Below, in pieces: positions 1 to 9,812 of a stretch of 64,000 bases of DNA. A program made the position numbers and the translations under genes. The first letter of the stretch is position 1, and every line of letters begins with the position of its first letter. Origin of the DNA: Candidatus Ornithomonoglobus intestinigallinarum (lineage in GTDB: Bacteria; Bacillota; Clostridia; UBA1381); the NCBI GenBank assembly GCA_018715365.1, contig DVLU01000073.1, positions 1 through 64,000 of the forward strand. Reading direction: 5' to 3'. The notes under the pieces were generated by a model. That model did no database searches and was not told the origin of the DNA. It was given only the letters and a program-made list of their open reading frames with translations.

Positions 1-988
1 AGAAAGCGCCGAAACGATAAAGGCGCTTAAAGCAATAAAAGAAAAGCTCGGCATAAAAACCGTCCTCGGCGTGTCAAACATATCGTTCGGGCTGCCGAGG
101 CGCGAGCTTGTAAACGGCACGTTTTTTGCAATGGCGCTGAGCAGCGGCCTTGACGCATGTATAATAAATCCGTGTGCCGATACGATGATGGATACGTGCC
201 GCGCATATAAGGCGCTTGCCGGCATAGACGAAAACTGCGCCGGATATATAAGCAAATACGCCGGCACAAAAGCCCGTACTACAGTTGAAGTATCGAATAC
301 GGCGGGCGTTTCCGAGCCGGGAGAAGGCGGGACTACGAATGTAGTAAATAAGACTACAAGTGTAGTCGAGCCGCTTGCGGACGTTATAATAAAGGGCTTA
401 AAGGACAGGGCGGCAGCCGTTACGGAGGAAACGCTCAGGGAAAAAGAGCCCATGGAGATAATAAACGGGATAATAATCCCGGCTCTTGACCGCGTCGGCA
501 ATGAGTTTGAAAAGGGTACAATGTTTTTGCCGCAGCTTATGATGAGCGCCGAAACGGTCAAAAACGCGTTTGCCGTAATAAAAGAGTTTATAGAAAAAAG
601 CGGCACAAAGCAGCAGAGCCGCGGCAGGATTGTCATAGCCACGGTAAAGGGCGATATACATGATATAGGAAAAAATATAGTCAGGGTGCTGCTCGAAAAT
701 TACGGCTATGACGTAATCGATCTCGGCAAGGACGTCCCGCCCGAAAGGATAGTCGAAACGCTTAAAAACGAGGACATACATCTTTGCGGGCTGTCGGCGC
801 TTATGACTACAACGGTAGTAAGCATGGAGGAAACGATAAAGCTTATACGGAGCGAGGGGCTGGACGTTAAGGTTTTTGTCGGCGGCGCGGTGCTGAACCG
901 TGAATACGCCGACATGATAGGAGCGGACGCGTACTGCAAGGACGCGCTTGCGTCGGTAAATTACGCAAATGAATTTTTCGGCGTATAA
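1..988 (+). CDS. metH: Methionine synthase (B12-dependent), C-terminal part: end of pterin-binding domain plus cobalamin-binding domain; 5' truncated by window edge
   Basis: Open frame runs off the left edge (frame 2). Motifs ..VLGVSNISFGLPRRELVNGTFFAMALSSGLDACIINP.. (pterin binding) and ..ATVKGDIHDIGKNIV..LLENYGYDVIDLGKDVP..LSALMTTTV.. (B12-binding DxHxxG). Confidence 0.9.
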   Translation, partial: ESAETIKALKAIKEKLGIKTVLGVSNISFGLPRRELVNGTFFAMALSSGLDACIINPCADTMMDTCRAYKALAGIDENCAGYISKYAGTKARTTVEVSNTAGVSEPGEGGTTNVVNKTTSVVEPLADVIIKGLKDRAAAVTEETLREKEPMEIINGIIIPALDRVGNEFEKGTMFLPQLMMSAETVKNAFAVIKEFIEKSGTKQQSRGRIVIATVKGDIHDIGKNIVRVLLENYGYDVIDLGKDVPPERIVETLKNEDIHLCGLSALMTTTVVSMEETIKLIRSEGLDVKVFVGGAVLNREYADMIGADAYCKDALASVNYANEFFGV

Positions 989-1028
989 TGCGAAAATGCT
1001 GTGCGGTTGATTTTTGCGGTGCATCTGC

Positions 1029-1034
1029 TATAAT
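1029..1034 (+). promoter_or_regulatory. Promoter -10 for ung operon (TATAAT) with -35 TTGATT at 1007-1012, 16-bp spacer; followed by 14-bp palindrome AATACCGCGGTATT at 1047-1060
   Basis: Consensus match and spacing read directly. Confidence 0.55.
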
Positions 1035-1101
1035 AAATCCGTGATAAATACCGCGGTATTACAATAAGAGCGCGCCCTGCGTGCGCACGGAGGAACGGAG
1101 T

Positions 1102-1776
1102 ATGGTCAATATCGGAAACGACTGGGATGAAGTCTTAAACGGCGAATTTGATAAGGAGTATTATATTAAGCTCCGCCGGTTTTTAAAGAGCGAATATTCG
1201 CAGCATAAAATACATCCCGATATGTATGATATTTTTAATGCGCTGAAATGGACGCCTTACGGCGAAGCGAAGGTTGTCATATTCGGCCAGGACCCGTATC
1301 ATGAGGAGGGGCAGGCGCACGGGCTTGCGTTTTCCGTAAAGCCGGGCGTAAAAATACCGCCGTCGCTTTTGAATATTTACAAGGAGCTTAACCGCGAGCT
1401 GGGCTGCTATATCCCGAACAACGGCTATCTTGAAAAGTGGGCGCATCAGGGAGTTCTGCTTTTGAATTCGGCGCTTACGGTAAGGAACGGAGCGGCAAAT
1501 TCCCACCGCGGCATGGGCTGGGAGATATTCACCGAACGGGTAACGGAGCTTTTGAACGAGCGCGAGGATCCGCTGATTTTTATGCTGTGGGGCAGCAACG
1601 CAAAGGAAAAAATGAAAGTGATAACAAATCCGCGGCATAAAATACTGACGGCGGCGCATCCGAGCCCGCTTTCGGCAAACAGGGGATTTTTCGGCTGCGG
1701 CCATTTTAAAACGGCAAACAGGCTTTTGCGTCAGATGGGAAAGAGCGAAATAGACTGGCAGATAGAAAATATTTGA
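1102..1776 (+). CDS. ung: Uracil-DNA glycosylase
   Basis: [62 protein letters not shown] motifs; SD GGAGG before ATG 1102. Confidence 0.95.
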   Translation: MVNIGNDWDEVLNGEFDKEYYIKLRRFLKSEYSQHKIHPDMYDIFNALKWTPYGEAKVVIFGQDPYHEEGQAHGLAFSVKPGVKIPPSLLNIYKELNRELGCYIPNNGYLEKWAHQGVLLLNSALTVRNGAANSHRGMGWEIFTERVTELLNEREDPLIFMLWGSNAKEKMKVITNPRHKILTAAHPSPLSANRGFFGCGHFKTANRLLRQMGKSEIDWQIENI

Positions 1777-1833
1777 CCGGCGCGGACGCGCCGGAGGATG
1801 TTGAATATGTTATGGCAGGATAAGAGGATAAAT

Positions 1834-2424
1834 ATGATTTTTGGAATAACCGGTCAGACCGGCAGCGGAAAGAGCACCGTGTCCGATATTTTCAGACGTT
1901 TGGGCGTATACGTCGCCGATGCGGATAAAGCGTCGCGCAGCGTGTGCACGCCCGGCAGCGGCTGCCTTAAGGAAATTGAAGCGGAGTTCGGCAGCGCGTT
2001 TATAGGCGAAAACGGCGAGCTTGACAGGCGCGCACTGGGAAAAGTTGTTTTTGCCGATGAAAAAAAGCTTGAGAAGCTTTCCGAAATAACGCATAAATAC
2101 ATATATCGGGCGGTAAAGCGCGAGCTTGAGGAAACAAACAAAGATATATGCGCCGTTGACGGAGCGGTGCTTATAGGCAGCGGGCTTGAGGAATTGTGCG
2201 AGCTTATGGTTGCCGTAACGGCCGATGAGGAAATGAGAAAGCGCCGTATAATCGAGCGCGACGGCCTGTCGGAGAGTGAGGCGGAGCGAAGGATAGCGGC
2301 GCAGAAAAGCGAGGAATTTTACAGGGAGCACTCCGATTTTGTCATAGAAAACAACGGCGGCGCCGAGGAGCTGGAGAAACAGGTAAAGCTTATTTATGAA
2401 AGGATAGCGGGTAAGGTGCAGTGA
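1834..2424 (+). CDS. coaE: Dephospho-CoA kinase
   Basis: MIFGITGQTGSGKSTVSDIFRRLGVYVADADK P-loop and DADK motif. Confidence 0.92.
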   Translation: MIFGITGQTGSGKSTVSDIFRRLGVYVADADKASRSVCTPGSGCLKEIEAEFGSAFIGENGELDRRALGKVVFADEKKLEKLSEITHKYIYRAVKRELEETNKDICAVDGAVLIGSGLEELCELMVAVTADEEMRKRRIIERDGLSESEAERRIAAQKSEEFYREHSDFVIENNGGAEELEKQVKLIYERIAGKVQ

Positions 2425-2972
2425 CGATAGGTAAATTTTTAAAGATAATTTTGGTCATGGCGGCGCTGGTGGTTGCGGCGTTTGCTGTCAAAAGCGGCTA
2501 CAACACGGGCGAGCAGACAACGTACCCCGTGGCATACAGCGAGCTTATATATAAATATGCCGATGAGAACGAGCTTGACCCGTATCTTGTTATGGCAGTC
2601 ATAAAGGTTGAAAGCAATTTTGTGCCGGAAGCACATTCGGGATATGCCGGCGGGCTTATGCAGCTCACGGAGGAAACGGCGCAGTGGAACGCCGATGATA
2701 TGGGAATAACGTATTACGATTATATGGATCCCGAAACAAATATAATGCTCGGCTGCCATTATTTGAAGCATCTTATAGATGTGTATGAGGTTGTTGATAC
2801 GGCGCTTGCGGCGTATAACGGCGGCATGGGCAACGTTGCGTCGTGGCTGTCGGATTCTCGTTACAGCGACGACGGCATAACGCTTAAGGATATACCGTTT
2901 CCCGAAACAAAAAATTACGTTGTCCGTGTAAACGAAGCATGGACGCATTACAGGGAAACGTTCGGGCAATAA
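2421..2972 (+). CDS. Lytic transglycosylase (SLT domain), membrane anchored
   Basis: N-terminal TM segment; DPYLVMAVIKVESNF..SGYAGGLMQLTEETA..ALAAYNGG catalytic motifs. Confidence 0.88.
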   Translation: MTIGKFLKIILVMAALVVAAFAVKSGYNTGEQTTYPVAYSELIYKYADENELDPYLVMAVIKVESNFVPEAHSGYAGGLMQLTEETAQWNADDMGITYYDYMDPETNIMLGCHYLKHLIDVYEVVDTALAAYNGGMGNVASWLSDSRYSDDGITLKDIPFPETKNYVVRVNEAWTHYRETFGQ

Positions 2973-3022
2973 ATTCTGTAAGTAAATAATTTGCGCGAAA
3001 GCGCGGAAAGTGAGGATAAAGC

Positions 3023-3640
3023 ATGTCAAGAGTAATAACGGTAGGACGTCAGTTCGGCAGCGGAGGGAGAGACGTCGGGCAGAAGATTGCGGCGGCTCTG
3101 AACATTCCGTATTATGATAAGGAGCTTGTTGAAAAGGCGGCGGAAAAAAGCAACATGAGCAGCGAGGCCGTTAAGGAGATAGACGAAAGGGCAACAAACA
3201 GCCTGCTCTATTCCATAGTTACGGGCGGCTTCGGCATGAAGGGCCTGAACACACCGCTTTTTTACGAAATGCCAATGAACGATAAGTTTTTTATCGCGCA
3301 GTCGGAGGTAATAAAAGAGCTTGCAAGAGAGGGCGACTGCGTCGTTGTCGGACGCTGCGCGGATTATGTGCTTGAAAACGAAGAAAATGTTGATGTATTC
3401 AGCCTGTTCGTATATGCGCCGCTCGAGTTCAGAACGATGCGCGTTGCGCGCGACCTGAAGCTTACCGAAAACCGCGCAAAGGAGCATATTCAGAAAACGG
3501 ATAAGCAAAGACGTACATACTACGACTACTACACAAGCCGCTCATGGGGCAATATGACAAATTACGATCTTTGCATAAATACCGGCAAAATAGGCATAGA
3601 CAATGCCGCGGAGCTTATAATAAGCTATCTGAAAAAATAA
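3023..3640 (+). CDS. Cytidylate kinase-like family protein
   Basis: MSRVITVGRQFGSGGRDVGQKIAAALNIPYYDKELV pattern of the family. Confidence 0.85.
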   Translation: MSRVITVGRQFGSGGRDVGQKIAAALNIPYYDKELVEKAAEKSNMSSEAVKEIDERATNSLLYSIVTGGFGMKGLNTPLFYEMPMNDKFFIAQSEVIKELAREGDCVVVGRCADYVLENEENVDVFSLFVYAPLEFRTMRVARDLKLTENRAKEHIQKTDKQRRTYYDYYTSRSWGNMTNYDLCINTGKIGIDNAAELIISYLKK

Positions 3641-3666
3641 AAAGTAAATTCGGAGGAGTCGGATAA

Positions 3667-4479
3667 GTGATAGATATTATAAAATCAGTCTTTCTCGGCA
3701 TTGTCGAGGGAATTACGGAATGGCTGCCGATAAGCAGCACGGGTCATATGATCCTTGTAAACGAAATATTGGGAGACGAGGGCAGCTTTTTTACGACAGA
3801 CCTGTATCTGTATGTGATACAGCTTGGCGCAATACTTGCAATAGCAACGCTTTATTTTAAAAAGCTCAACCCGTTTGCGCCGTCAAAAACAAAGCAGGAA
3901 AAAGCCGATACGTGGCAGATGTGGTTTAAGGTTATAGCGGCGTGCGTTCCGGCGGCGGTAATAGGCTTGCTGCTGAACGATTTTATGGATAAATTCGCAA
4001 ACTGGGCCGTTATATCCGCAACGCTTATAATATACGGTATTGCGTTTATCTTTATAGAGCGCAAAGAAAAAACAGCCAAGGTTAAGGACATGAGCGCAAT
4101 GACGTATAAAACGGCGATTTTGATAGGACTGTTTCAGGTGCTGTCGATCGTCCCCGGCACGTCGCGCTCCGGCGCGACCATACTCGGCGCGATGATAATG
4201 GGCTGCTCAAGAGGAGTGGCGGCCGAATTTTCATTCTTTCTTGCAATACCGGTAATGTTCGGCGTGAGCTTTTTAAAGCTTGTCACAAACGATTATGCGA
4301 TGACAGGAACGGAATGGATGCTGCTTCTGACGGGTATGGTTGTTGCGTACCTTGTATCGATGGCTGCGGTGAAATTCCTTGTCGGCTATGTGAGAAAGCA
4401 TGATTTTAAGGTGTTCGGATATTACAGGATAGCTTTGGGTATTTTAGTTATAGCGTATTTTACTCTTATAGCCGCATAG
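3667..4479 (+). CDS. uppP: Undecaprenyl-diphosphatase UppP/BacA (GTG start)
   Basis: IVEGITEWLPISSTGHM and VPGTSRSGATI motifs, multi-TM. Confidence 0.95.
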   Translation: MIDIIKSVFLGIVEGITEWLPISSTGHMILVNEILGDEGSFFTTDLYLYVIQLGAILAIATLYFKKLNPFAPSKTKQEKADTWQMWFKVIAACVPAAVIGLLLNDFMDKFANWAVISATLIIYGIAFIFIERKEKTAKVKDMSAMTYKTAILIGLFQVLSIVPGTSRSGATILGAMIMGCSRGVAAEFSFFLAIPVMFGVSFLKLVTNDYAMTGTEWMLLLTGMVVAYLVSMAAVKFLVGYVRKHDFKVFGYYRIALGILVIAYFTLIAA

Positions 4480-4503
4480 CGGCCCGGTCACGGAGGATAA
4501 CAA

Positions 4504-5559
4504 ATGAAACCGAGAGGATATATAACGATACTTGCGTGCGCCGTATTTATTGCCGCGTGCATCGCTTCCGCGGCATCGGTGATAAACGGCAAAAGGGCGG
4601 AGGAGGCGCTGCCGTCGGCAACGCCCGTTCCGGCCGTCCGGACGGTAACTATAAGCGCGGCGGGCGACTGCACGTTTGCAACGGACGAATACGCCGACCA
4701 GATAAAAAGCTTTGTTGAAACGGCGGAGGAAAACGGCACGTCGTATTTTATGAAAAACGTGCGCGGCATTTTTATGGACGACGATTTGTCGATCGTAAAT
4801 TTTGAAGGCACGCTTTCGGAAAACGGCGAGCGTGAGGACAAGCAGTTTGCGTTCCGCGGACTGCCGTCGTATGCGTCGATTTTGACGCAGGCGGGCATTG
4901 AAGCGGCGAGCCTGTCGAACAACCATTCAAGCGACTACGGCGAAATAAGCAATACCGATACGATGAATATACTGCGGAATGCCGGCGTTGCCGCTTTTGA
5001 CAGCATGAATACCGTTATATACGAGGTCAACGGGCTTAAGATAGGGCTGTTCGGGATAAATCAGCTGAACGATACGGACAGGACGCGCCTTGAAGCGGCG
5101 GTGAACGACGTTAAAGCGCAGAATCCCGATATAATAATCGGCTATATCCATTGGGGCGTCGAAAAGGATACGGAACCTACGGAGGAGCAGATCGAGTACG
5201 GTCACAGGGCGATAGATATGGGCGCCGACCTTGTGCTCGGCTCGCATCCGCACGTTTTGCAGGGGATAGAGCAATATAACGGCGGCGTTATCGCATACAG
5301 CCTCGGCAATTTCTGCTTCGGCGGAAACGACAGCCCGTCCGATATGGATACTGTGATTTACCGCCAGACGTTTACCGTTTCAAACGGAACAAAAACAAGT
5401 GAAATAACACTCGTGCCGTGCACAATATCGTCAGATTACGGCAACGGGATAAACAATTATCAGCCGACGCCGGCAACGGGCGAAAAGCGCGAAAGCATAA
5501 TCCGCAGGATGGAGGAGTATAACGCGGCCCTTGGCGGCATACAGGTCAACTATTATTAA
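4504..5559 (+). CDS. CapA family protein (poly-gamma-glutamate capsule synthesis-like metallophosphatase)
   Basis: AAGDCTFATD.., NFEGTLSENG, SLSNNHSSDYGE, GYIHWGVE, LGSHPHVLQGIE. Confidence 0.9.
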   Translation: MKPRGYITILACAVFIAACIASAASVINGKRAEEALPSATPVPAVRTVTISAAGDCTFATDEYADQIKSFVETAEENGTSYFMKNVRGIFMDDDLSIVNFEGTLSENGEREDKQFAFRGLPSYASILTQAGIEAASLSNNHSSDYGEISNTDTMNILRNAGVAAFDSMNTVIYEVNGLKIGLFGINQLNDTDRTRLEAAVNDVKAQNPDIIIGYIHWGVEKDTEPTEEQIEYGHRAIDMGADLVLGSHPHVLQGIEQYNGGVIAYSLGNFCFGGNDSPSDMDTVIYRQTFTVSNGTKTSEITLVPCTISSDYGNGINNYQPTPATGEKRESIIRRMEEYNAALGGIQVNYY

Positions 5560-5572
5560 AGGAGAGAACAAA

Positions 5573-6448
5573 GTGAAAATAACAAAAGCCGTAATACCGG
5601 CTGCCGGCTTCGGCACAAGATTTCTGCCCGCAACAAAAGCGGTGCCCAAGGAAATGCTGCCGATAATCGACAAGCCGACGATTCAGTATATTGCGGAAGA
5701 AGCCATACGCGCCGGAATAACTGATATGCTGATTATAACGTCGCGCGGGAAGGACGCAATCGTAAACCATTTTGACAAGGCGTTTGAGCTTGAAGCGATC
5801 CTTGAGCGCGACGGGAAAGAAGAACTTTTGAAGGCCGTTAGGGAGGTTTCGGACCGTCTCGACGTCCATTTTATACGCCAGCGGGAGCAGAAGGGACTCG
5901 GACACGCAGTCCTTTGCGCAAAAAGCTTTATCGGCAGCGAGCCGTTTGCCGTAATGCTCGGCGACGATGTTGTTGACAGCGATGAGCCGTGCATAGGTCA
6001 ATTGATGAATGAGTTTGACAAATGCGGGAGCACCGTTCTCGGCGTTCAGAAGGTCGGAGCGGAGCACGTTTCAAAATACGGCATTGTTGACTGCGAGCGC
6101 GTTGACGGAAAGCTTTATAAAGTAAACGGCATGGTTGAAAAGCCCAAGCCGGAAGACGCGCCGTCGGATATTGCGGTGCTCGGGCGGTATGTTCTCACGC
6201 CCGGTATTTTCAAATGCCTTGAAAAAACTCCGCGCGGAGCGGGCGGCGAGATACAGCTCACGGACGGTATAGTGATGCTCGGCGAGACGGAGGATATATA
6301 CGCCTACGATTTTGACGGCAGACGCTACGATATCGGCAGCAAGCAGGGATTCCTGCAGGCGACTGTTGATTTTGCGCTGAAGCGCGGCGATTTGAAATCC
6401 GAATTTGCCGAATATATCTGCAAAACCGCGGATAAAATCAGAGGCTAA
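5573..6448 (+). CDS. galU: UTP--glucose-1-phosphate uridylyltransferase (GTG start)
   Basis: KAVIPAAGFGTRFLPATKAVPKEMLPIIDKPTIQYI; SD AAGGAGAG. Confidence 0.95.
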   Translation: MKITKAVIPAAGFGTRFLPATKAVPKEMLPIIDKPTIQYIAEEAIRAGITDMLIITSRGKDAIVNHFDKAFELEAILERDGKEELLKAVREVSDRLDVHFIRQREQKGLGHAVLCAKSFIGSEPFAVMLGDDVVDSDEPCIGQLMNEFDKCGSTVLGVQKVGAEHVSKYGIVDCERVDGKLYKVNGMVEKPKPEDAPSDIAVLGRYVLTPGIFKCLEKTPRGAGGEIQLTDGIVMLGETEDIYAYDFDGRRYDIGSKQGFLQATVDFALKRGDLKSEFAEYICKTADKIRG

Positions 6449-6472
6449 ACAAAAGGGACGCATGAATGTACG

Positions 6473-6515
6473 GGGGCTGCCGCTTTTGGCTCATAAAGCT
6501 GAAAGCGGCAGCCCC
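6473..6515. terminator. Bidirectional terminator between convergent galU and gltA-like gene
   Basis: GGGGCTGCCGCTTT / AAAGCGGCAGCCCC 14-bp perfect arms. Confidence 0.8.
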
Positions 6516-6534
6516 GTTTATAATAATAATTGTT

Positions 6535-7776
6535 TTATTCTTCTTTTGCTTTCAGCCCCTGCATATAGTGATCCATCGCATCGGCGACCTGCTTTGAATA
6601 ATTAACGGCTTCAACAACTGTCTTTGCGCCTCTTACAACGTCGCCGCCGGCAAATATGCCTTCGCGCGTCGTTTCTCCGAATGTATTTGTAACAAGCAGC
6701 CCTTTCTGGTTTACGTCAAGCCCCGTGGTTGTGCTGACTATTCTGTCCTGCGCGCCCTGCGATATTGCAATTATCGTAGAATCCGCCGGATAAAGCTTTT
6801 CGGTGCCCTCGATCGGCGAAAGATGGCCGTGCCCGTCGCACCACAGGTCAACAAATATAACTCCCTCGTCAACTATTTCAACAGGCTCAACATGAACAAC
6901 AAAATCAACGCCGTCAAAACGCGCGTACTCAACCTCATGGTCGCTTGCCGCAAGATGGTCGTTTCTTGAAAATACGGTGACGGTTTCCGCGCCGTGGCGC
7001 AGCGCAGTCCTTGCAACGTCCATGGCAGAATTTCCTGCGCCTATAATATTTACTCTTTTCCCAAGCTCGTAAACGTCGGGGTTCGCAAGATAATTTATGG
7101 CAAAATGGACGTTCCCGAGAGTTTCGCCCTTTATGTGCAGGCTGTTCGGCTTCCAAACGCCCGTGCCTATAAATATGGCGCTGTAGCCGTCGCGGAACAT
7201 ATCGTCAATCGTTATCGTCGAGCCTATAACGGTGTTCGGACGGATTTTTATGCCGAGCGACATAAGCTTCTCCTTGTATTTGTCAAGGATCGATTTCGGC
7301 AGACGGAATTCCGGTATGCCGTACCGCAGTACGCCGCCTATGCGCTCGCGCGATTCAAATATCGTAATGTCGTAGCCGCGTCTTGCAAGCACCATCGCGA
7401 TTGTTATGCCTGCCGGCCCCGAACCGATTATTCCGACCCGCATCCCGTTTTTTTTGACCTCGCCGAAATTCAGCTTGTCAAAATAATGCGACGAAACGTA
7501 ATTTTCTATCGAGCTTATCCGCACCGGCTCACCCTTGCGGTTAAGGACGCAGTGCCCCTCGCACTGGTTGCCGTGGTCGCATATAAGCGAACAGATTATC
7601 GAAAGCGGATTGTTTTCGAACAGCATTTCGCCCGCTCCCGTGATGTTGCGCTCCAAAAACATATGTATCATATCGGGTATCGGTGTGTTTATCGGACAGC
7701 CCGTGCGGCACATAGGTTTTTTGCAGTTAAGACATCTTTTTGCCTCCTGGATAACGTCAAATCCCATATTTTTCAC
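6535..7776 (-). CDS. gltA: NADPH-dependent glutamate synthase small-subunit-like oxidoreductase (GltD/GltA family)
   Basis: CLNCKKPMCRTGCPINTPIP Fe-S motif; GSGPAGITIAMVLARRGYDITIFE; GAGNSAMDVARTALR. Confidence 0.85.
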   Translation of the reverse strand: MKNMGFDVIQEAKRCLNCKKPMCRTGCPINTPIPDMIHMFLERNITGAGEMLFENNPLSIICSLICDHGNQCEGHCVLNRKGEPVRISSIENYVSSHYFDKLNFGEVKKNGMRVGIIGSGPAGITIAMVLARRGYDITIFESRERIGGVLRYGIPEFRLPKSILDKYKEKLMSLGIKIRPNTVIGSTITIDDMFRDGYSAIFIGTGVWKPNSLHIKGETLGNVHFAINYLANPDVYELGKRVNIIGAGNSAMDVARTALRHGAETVTVFSRNDHLAASDHEVEYARFDGVDFVVHVEPVEIVDEGVIFVDLWCDGHGHLSPIEGTEKLYPADSTIIAISQGAQDRIVSTTTGLDVNQKGLLVTNTFGETTREGIFAGGDVVRGAKTVVEAVNYSKQVADAMDHYMQGLKAKEE

Positions 7777-7914
7777 CTCTCTCTTTTATAAGGGGAGCTA
7801 TACCCCCGCTGTTTATTATATCATATAAAAACCGTTATTTCAATATAAAAATCGGTAAATTTCACAAAACACGCGGAATATACCGCGATATATAGTGATA
7901 TGTCCCGTTTTGAC

Positions 7915-7944
7915 TTGATTTTACTGCGGAAAATATGATATAAT
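7915..7944 (+). promoter_or_regulatory. Promoter of cob cluster: TTGATT (7915-7920) - 18 bp - TATAAT (7939-7944)
   Basis: Consensus match; inverted repeat CGCGG-aatata-CCGCG at 7872-7887 upstream. Confidence 0.6.
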
Positions 7945-7951
7945 AGCAGCG

Positions 7952-9049
7952 GTGATCAAAATGAAAAAGACACTGCAAAGCGGCATAACAACGGGAACGT
8001 GCGCGGCAGCCGCGGCAGCCGCGGCCGCAAGGCTGCTGCTCTGCGGCGAAAAAGCCGATACGGTTGAAATAACACTGCCGCGCGGCGAACGACGCACGGT
8101 AAATGCCGGCAATTTTTCACGCGGCGTGCGGTCGGCGCGCTGCTCCGTAAAAAAATACAGCGGCGATGACCCCGATGTTACCGACGGCGCGGAGATATTT
8201 GCCGCCGTTTCAAGGTGCGGGGACGGCATTTTAATTAAGGGCGGCGACGGCGTCGGGCGCGTAACGCGCGAGGGGCTTGACCGCCCCGTCGGCGATGCGG
8301 CAATAAACACGGTGCCGCGGAAAATGATAGAAGCCGCTGTAAGGAAAGAGTGTGAAAAAGCCGGATATACGGGCGGAATGACAGTTGAGATTTCCGTTCC
8401 GGGCGGCGCGGAGCTTGCAAAAAAGACGTTCAATCCGCGCCTCGGCATAGAGGGCGGAATATCCATTCTCGGCACAACGGGAATTGTGGAGCCGATGAGC
8501 GAGCGGGCGGTTCTCGATACGATATATCTTGAGCTCAAAATGCGCCGCGCCGGAAATAAAAAAATTGCCGTGCTGACACCGGGCAACTACGGTGAAAAAT
8601 TCTGCGCCGAAGAGCTGGATATAAAAACGCCCGTGCTTTGCGGAAATTTTGTCGGCGATTCGATAGATATGGCGTCGGAGCTCGGCTTTGACGGGATACT
8701 TATTGTTTCGCATATGGGCAAGCTTTCAAAGCTTGCAAGCGGAGTGATGAATACACATTCAAAATATGCCGACGCACGGCTTGAAAATATTGCGCTGTGC
8801 GCTGCGCTGGCAGACGTGCCGCAGTGGCGGCGCGTGCTTGACTGCGTTACGGCGCGCGAAGCATGGGAACTTGTGAGGGACACTAAAACGGCTGAAATAA
8901 TGATGGACAGAATCGAAATGTATCTGAAGCGCAGAACAAATACGGAAATCGGCGCCGTTATGTATGTTGAAAACAGCGGCGTTGCGGGCATGACGCGCGG
9001 TGCGGAGAAGCTTATAAAAGCCGCGGCGGAAAAACGGGAGAGGGAGTGA
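7952..9049 (+). CDS. cbiD: Cobalt-precorrin-5B (C1)-methyltransferase CbiD (GTG 7952 or ATG 7961 start)
   Basis: LQSGITTGTCAAAAAAAAAR, GGISILGTTGIVEPMSE, HMGKLSKLASGVMNTHS. Confidence 0.95.
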   Translation: MIKMKKTLQSGITTGTCAAAAAAAAARLLLCGEKADTVEITLPRGERRTVNAGNFSRGVRSARCSVKKYSGDDPDVTDGAEIFAAVSRCGDGILIKGGDGVGRVTREGLDRPVGDAAINTVPRKMIEAAVRKECEKAGYTGGMTVEISVPGGAELAKKTFNPRLGIEGGISILGTTGIVEPMSERAVLDTIYLELKMRRAGNKKIAVLTPGNYGEKFCAEELDIKTPVLCGNFVGDSIDMASELGFDGILIVSHMGKLSKLASGVMNTHSKYADARLENIALCAALADVPQWRRVLDCVTAREAWELVRDTKTAEIMMDRIEMYLKRRTNTEIGAVMYVENSGVAGMTRGAEKLIKAAAEKRERE

Positions 9050-9053
9050 GAGC

Positions 9054-9812
9054 GTGGTTCATTTTGTCGGAGCGGGGAGCGGCGCGCCCGATCTTATAAC
9101 GCTGAGAGGAAAGAATTTAATTGAAAATGCCGACGTTATAATTTACGCCGGCTCGCTTGTCAATCCCGAGCTTTTAAATTACGCAAAGGACGGCTGTGAA
9201 ATTTACGACAGCTCAAGGCTCAGCCTTGATGAAATCATAAATATAATTGTTTCGGCGGAGGGGGACACTAAAACCACGGTGCGGCTGCATACGGGCGACC
9301 CTTCATTATACGGCGCGGTGCGCGAGCAGATGAAGCGGCTTGACGGGCTCAATATCGAATACGACGTATGCCCCGGTGTGTCGTCGATGTGCGGTGCGGC
9401 GTCGTCTCTTAAAGCGGAATATACCGTTCCGTCGGTTTCGCAGTCGGTTATAATAACGCGCATGGCGGGGCGCACGCCCGTGCCGGAGCGCGAAAGCATA
9501 GAAAGCTTTGCGTCGCACGGCGCAACGATGGTCATATTTTTGAGCGCCGGCATGACGCAGGAATTGTCGGAGCGCCTTATAAAAGGCGGTTATCCGCCGA
9601 AAACGCCTGCCGCGATAGTGTATAAGGCAACGTGGGAGGACGAGCTTGTTCTCCGCTGCACCGTCGGGACGCTGCATGAAACGGCTGAAAAACACGGAAT
9701 AACAAAAACGGCGCTTATAACGGTAGGCGGATTTTTGGGAAACGAGGGCGAAGCGTCAAAGCTTTACGACGCGTCGTTTGAAACGGAGTACAGAAAACCA
9801 TGCGCGAAATAA
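9054..9812 (+). CDS. cbiF: Cobalt-precorrin-4 C11-methyltransferase CbiF
   Basis: VHFVGAGSGAPDLITLRGKNLIENADVIIYAGSLVNPELL, HTGDPSLYGA. Confidence 0.95.
   Translation: MVHFVGAGSGAPDLITLRGKNLIENADVIIYAGSLVNPELLNYAKDGCEIYDSSRLSLDEIINIIVSAEGDTKTTVRLHTGDPSLYGAVREQMKRLDGLNIEYDVCPGVSSMCGAASSLKAEYTVPSVSQSVIITRMAGRTPVPERESIESFASHGATMVIFLSAGMTQELSERLIKGGYPPKTPAAIVYKATWEDELVLRCTVGTLHETAEKHGITKTALITVGGFLGNEGEASKLYDASFETEYRKPCAK

Noticed and set aside
805-821. GACTACAACGGTAGTAA in metH B12 domain, similar to the linker palindromes
   Set aside because: Encodes the conserved LMTTTV segment of the cobalamin-binding domain; explained by protein sequence and wrong spacing for the operator-like form.
6994-7791. 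265-aa plus-strand ORF
   Set aside because: Antisense shadow of the gltA-like gene.
7999-8030. Tandem GCGGCAGCC repeat (poly-Ala) in cbiD
   Set aside because: Matches the Ala-rich TTGTCAAAAA segment typical of CbiD; low-complexity but not novel.
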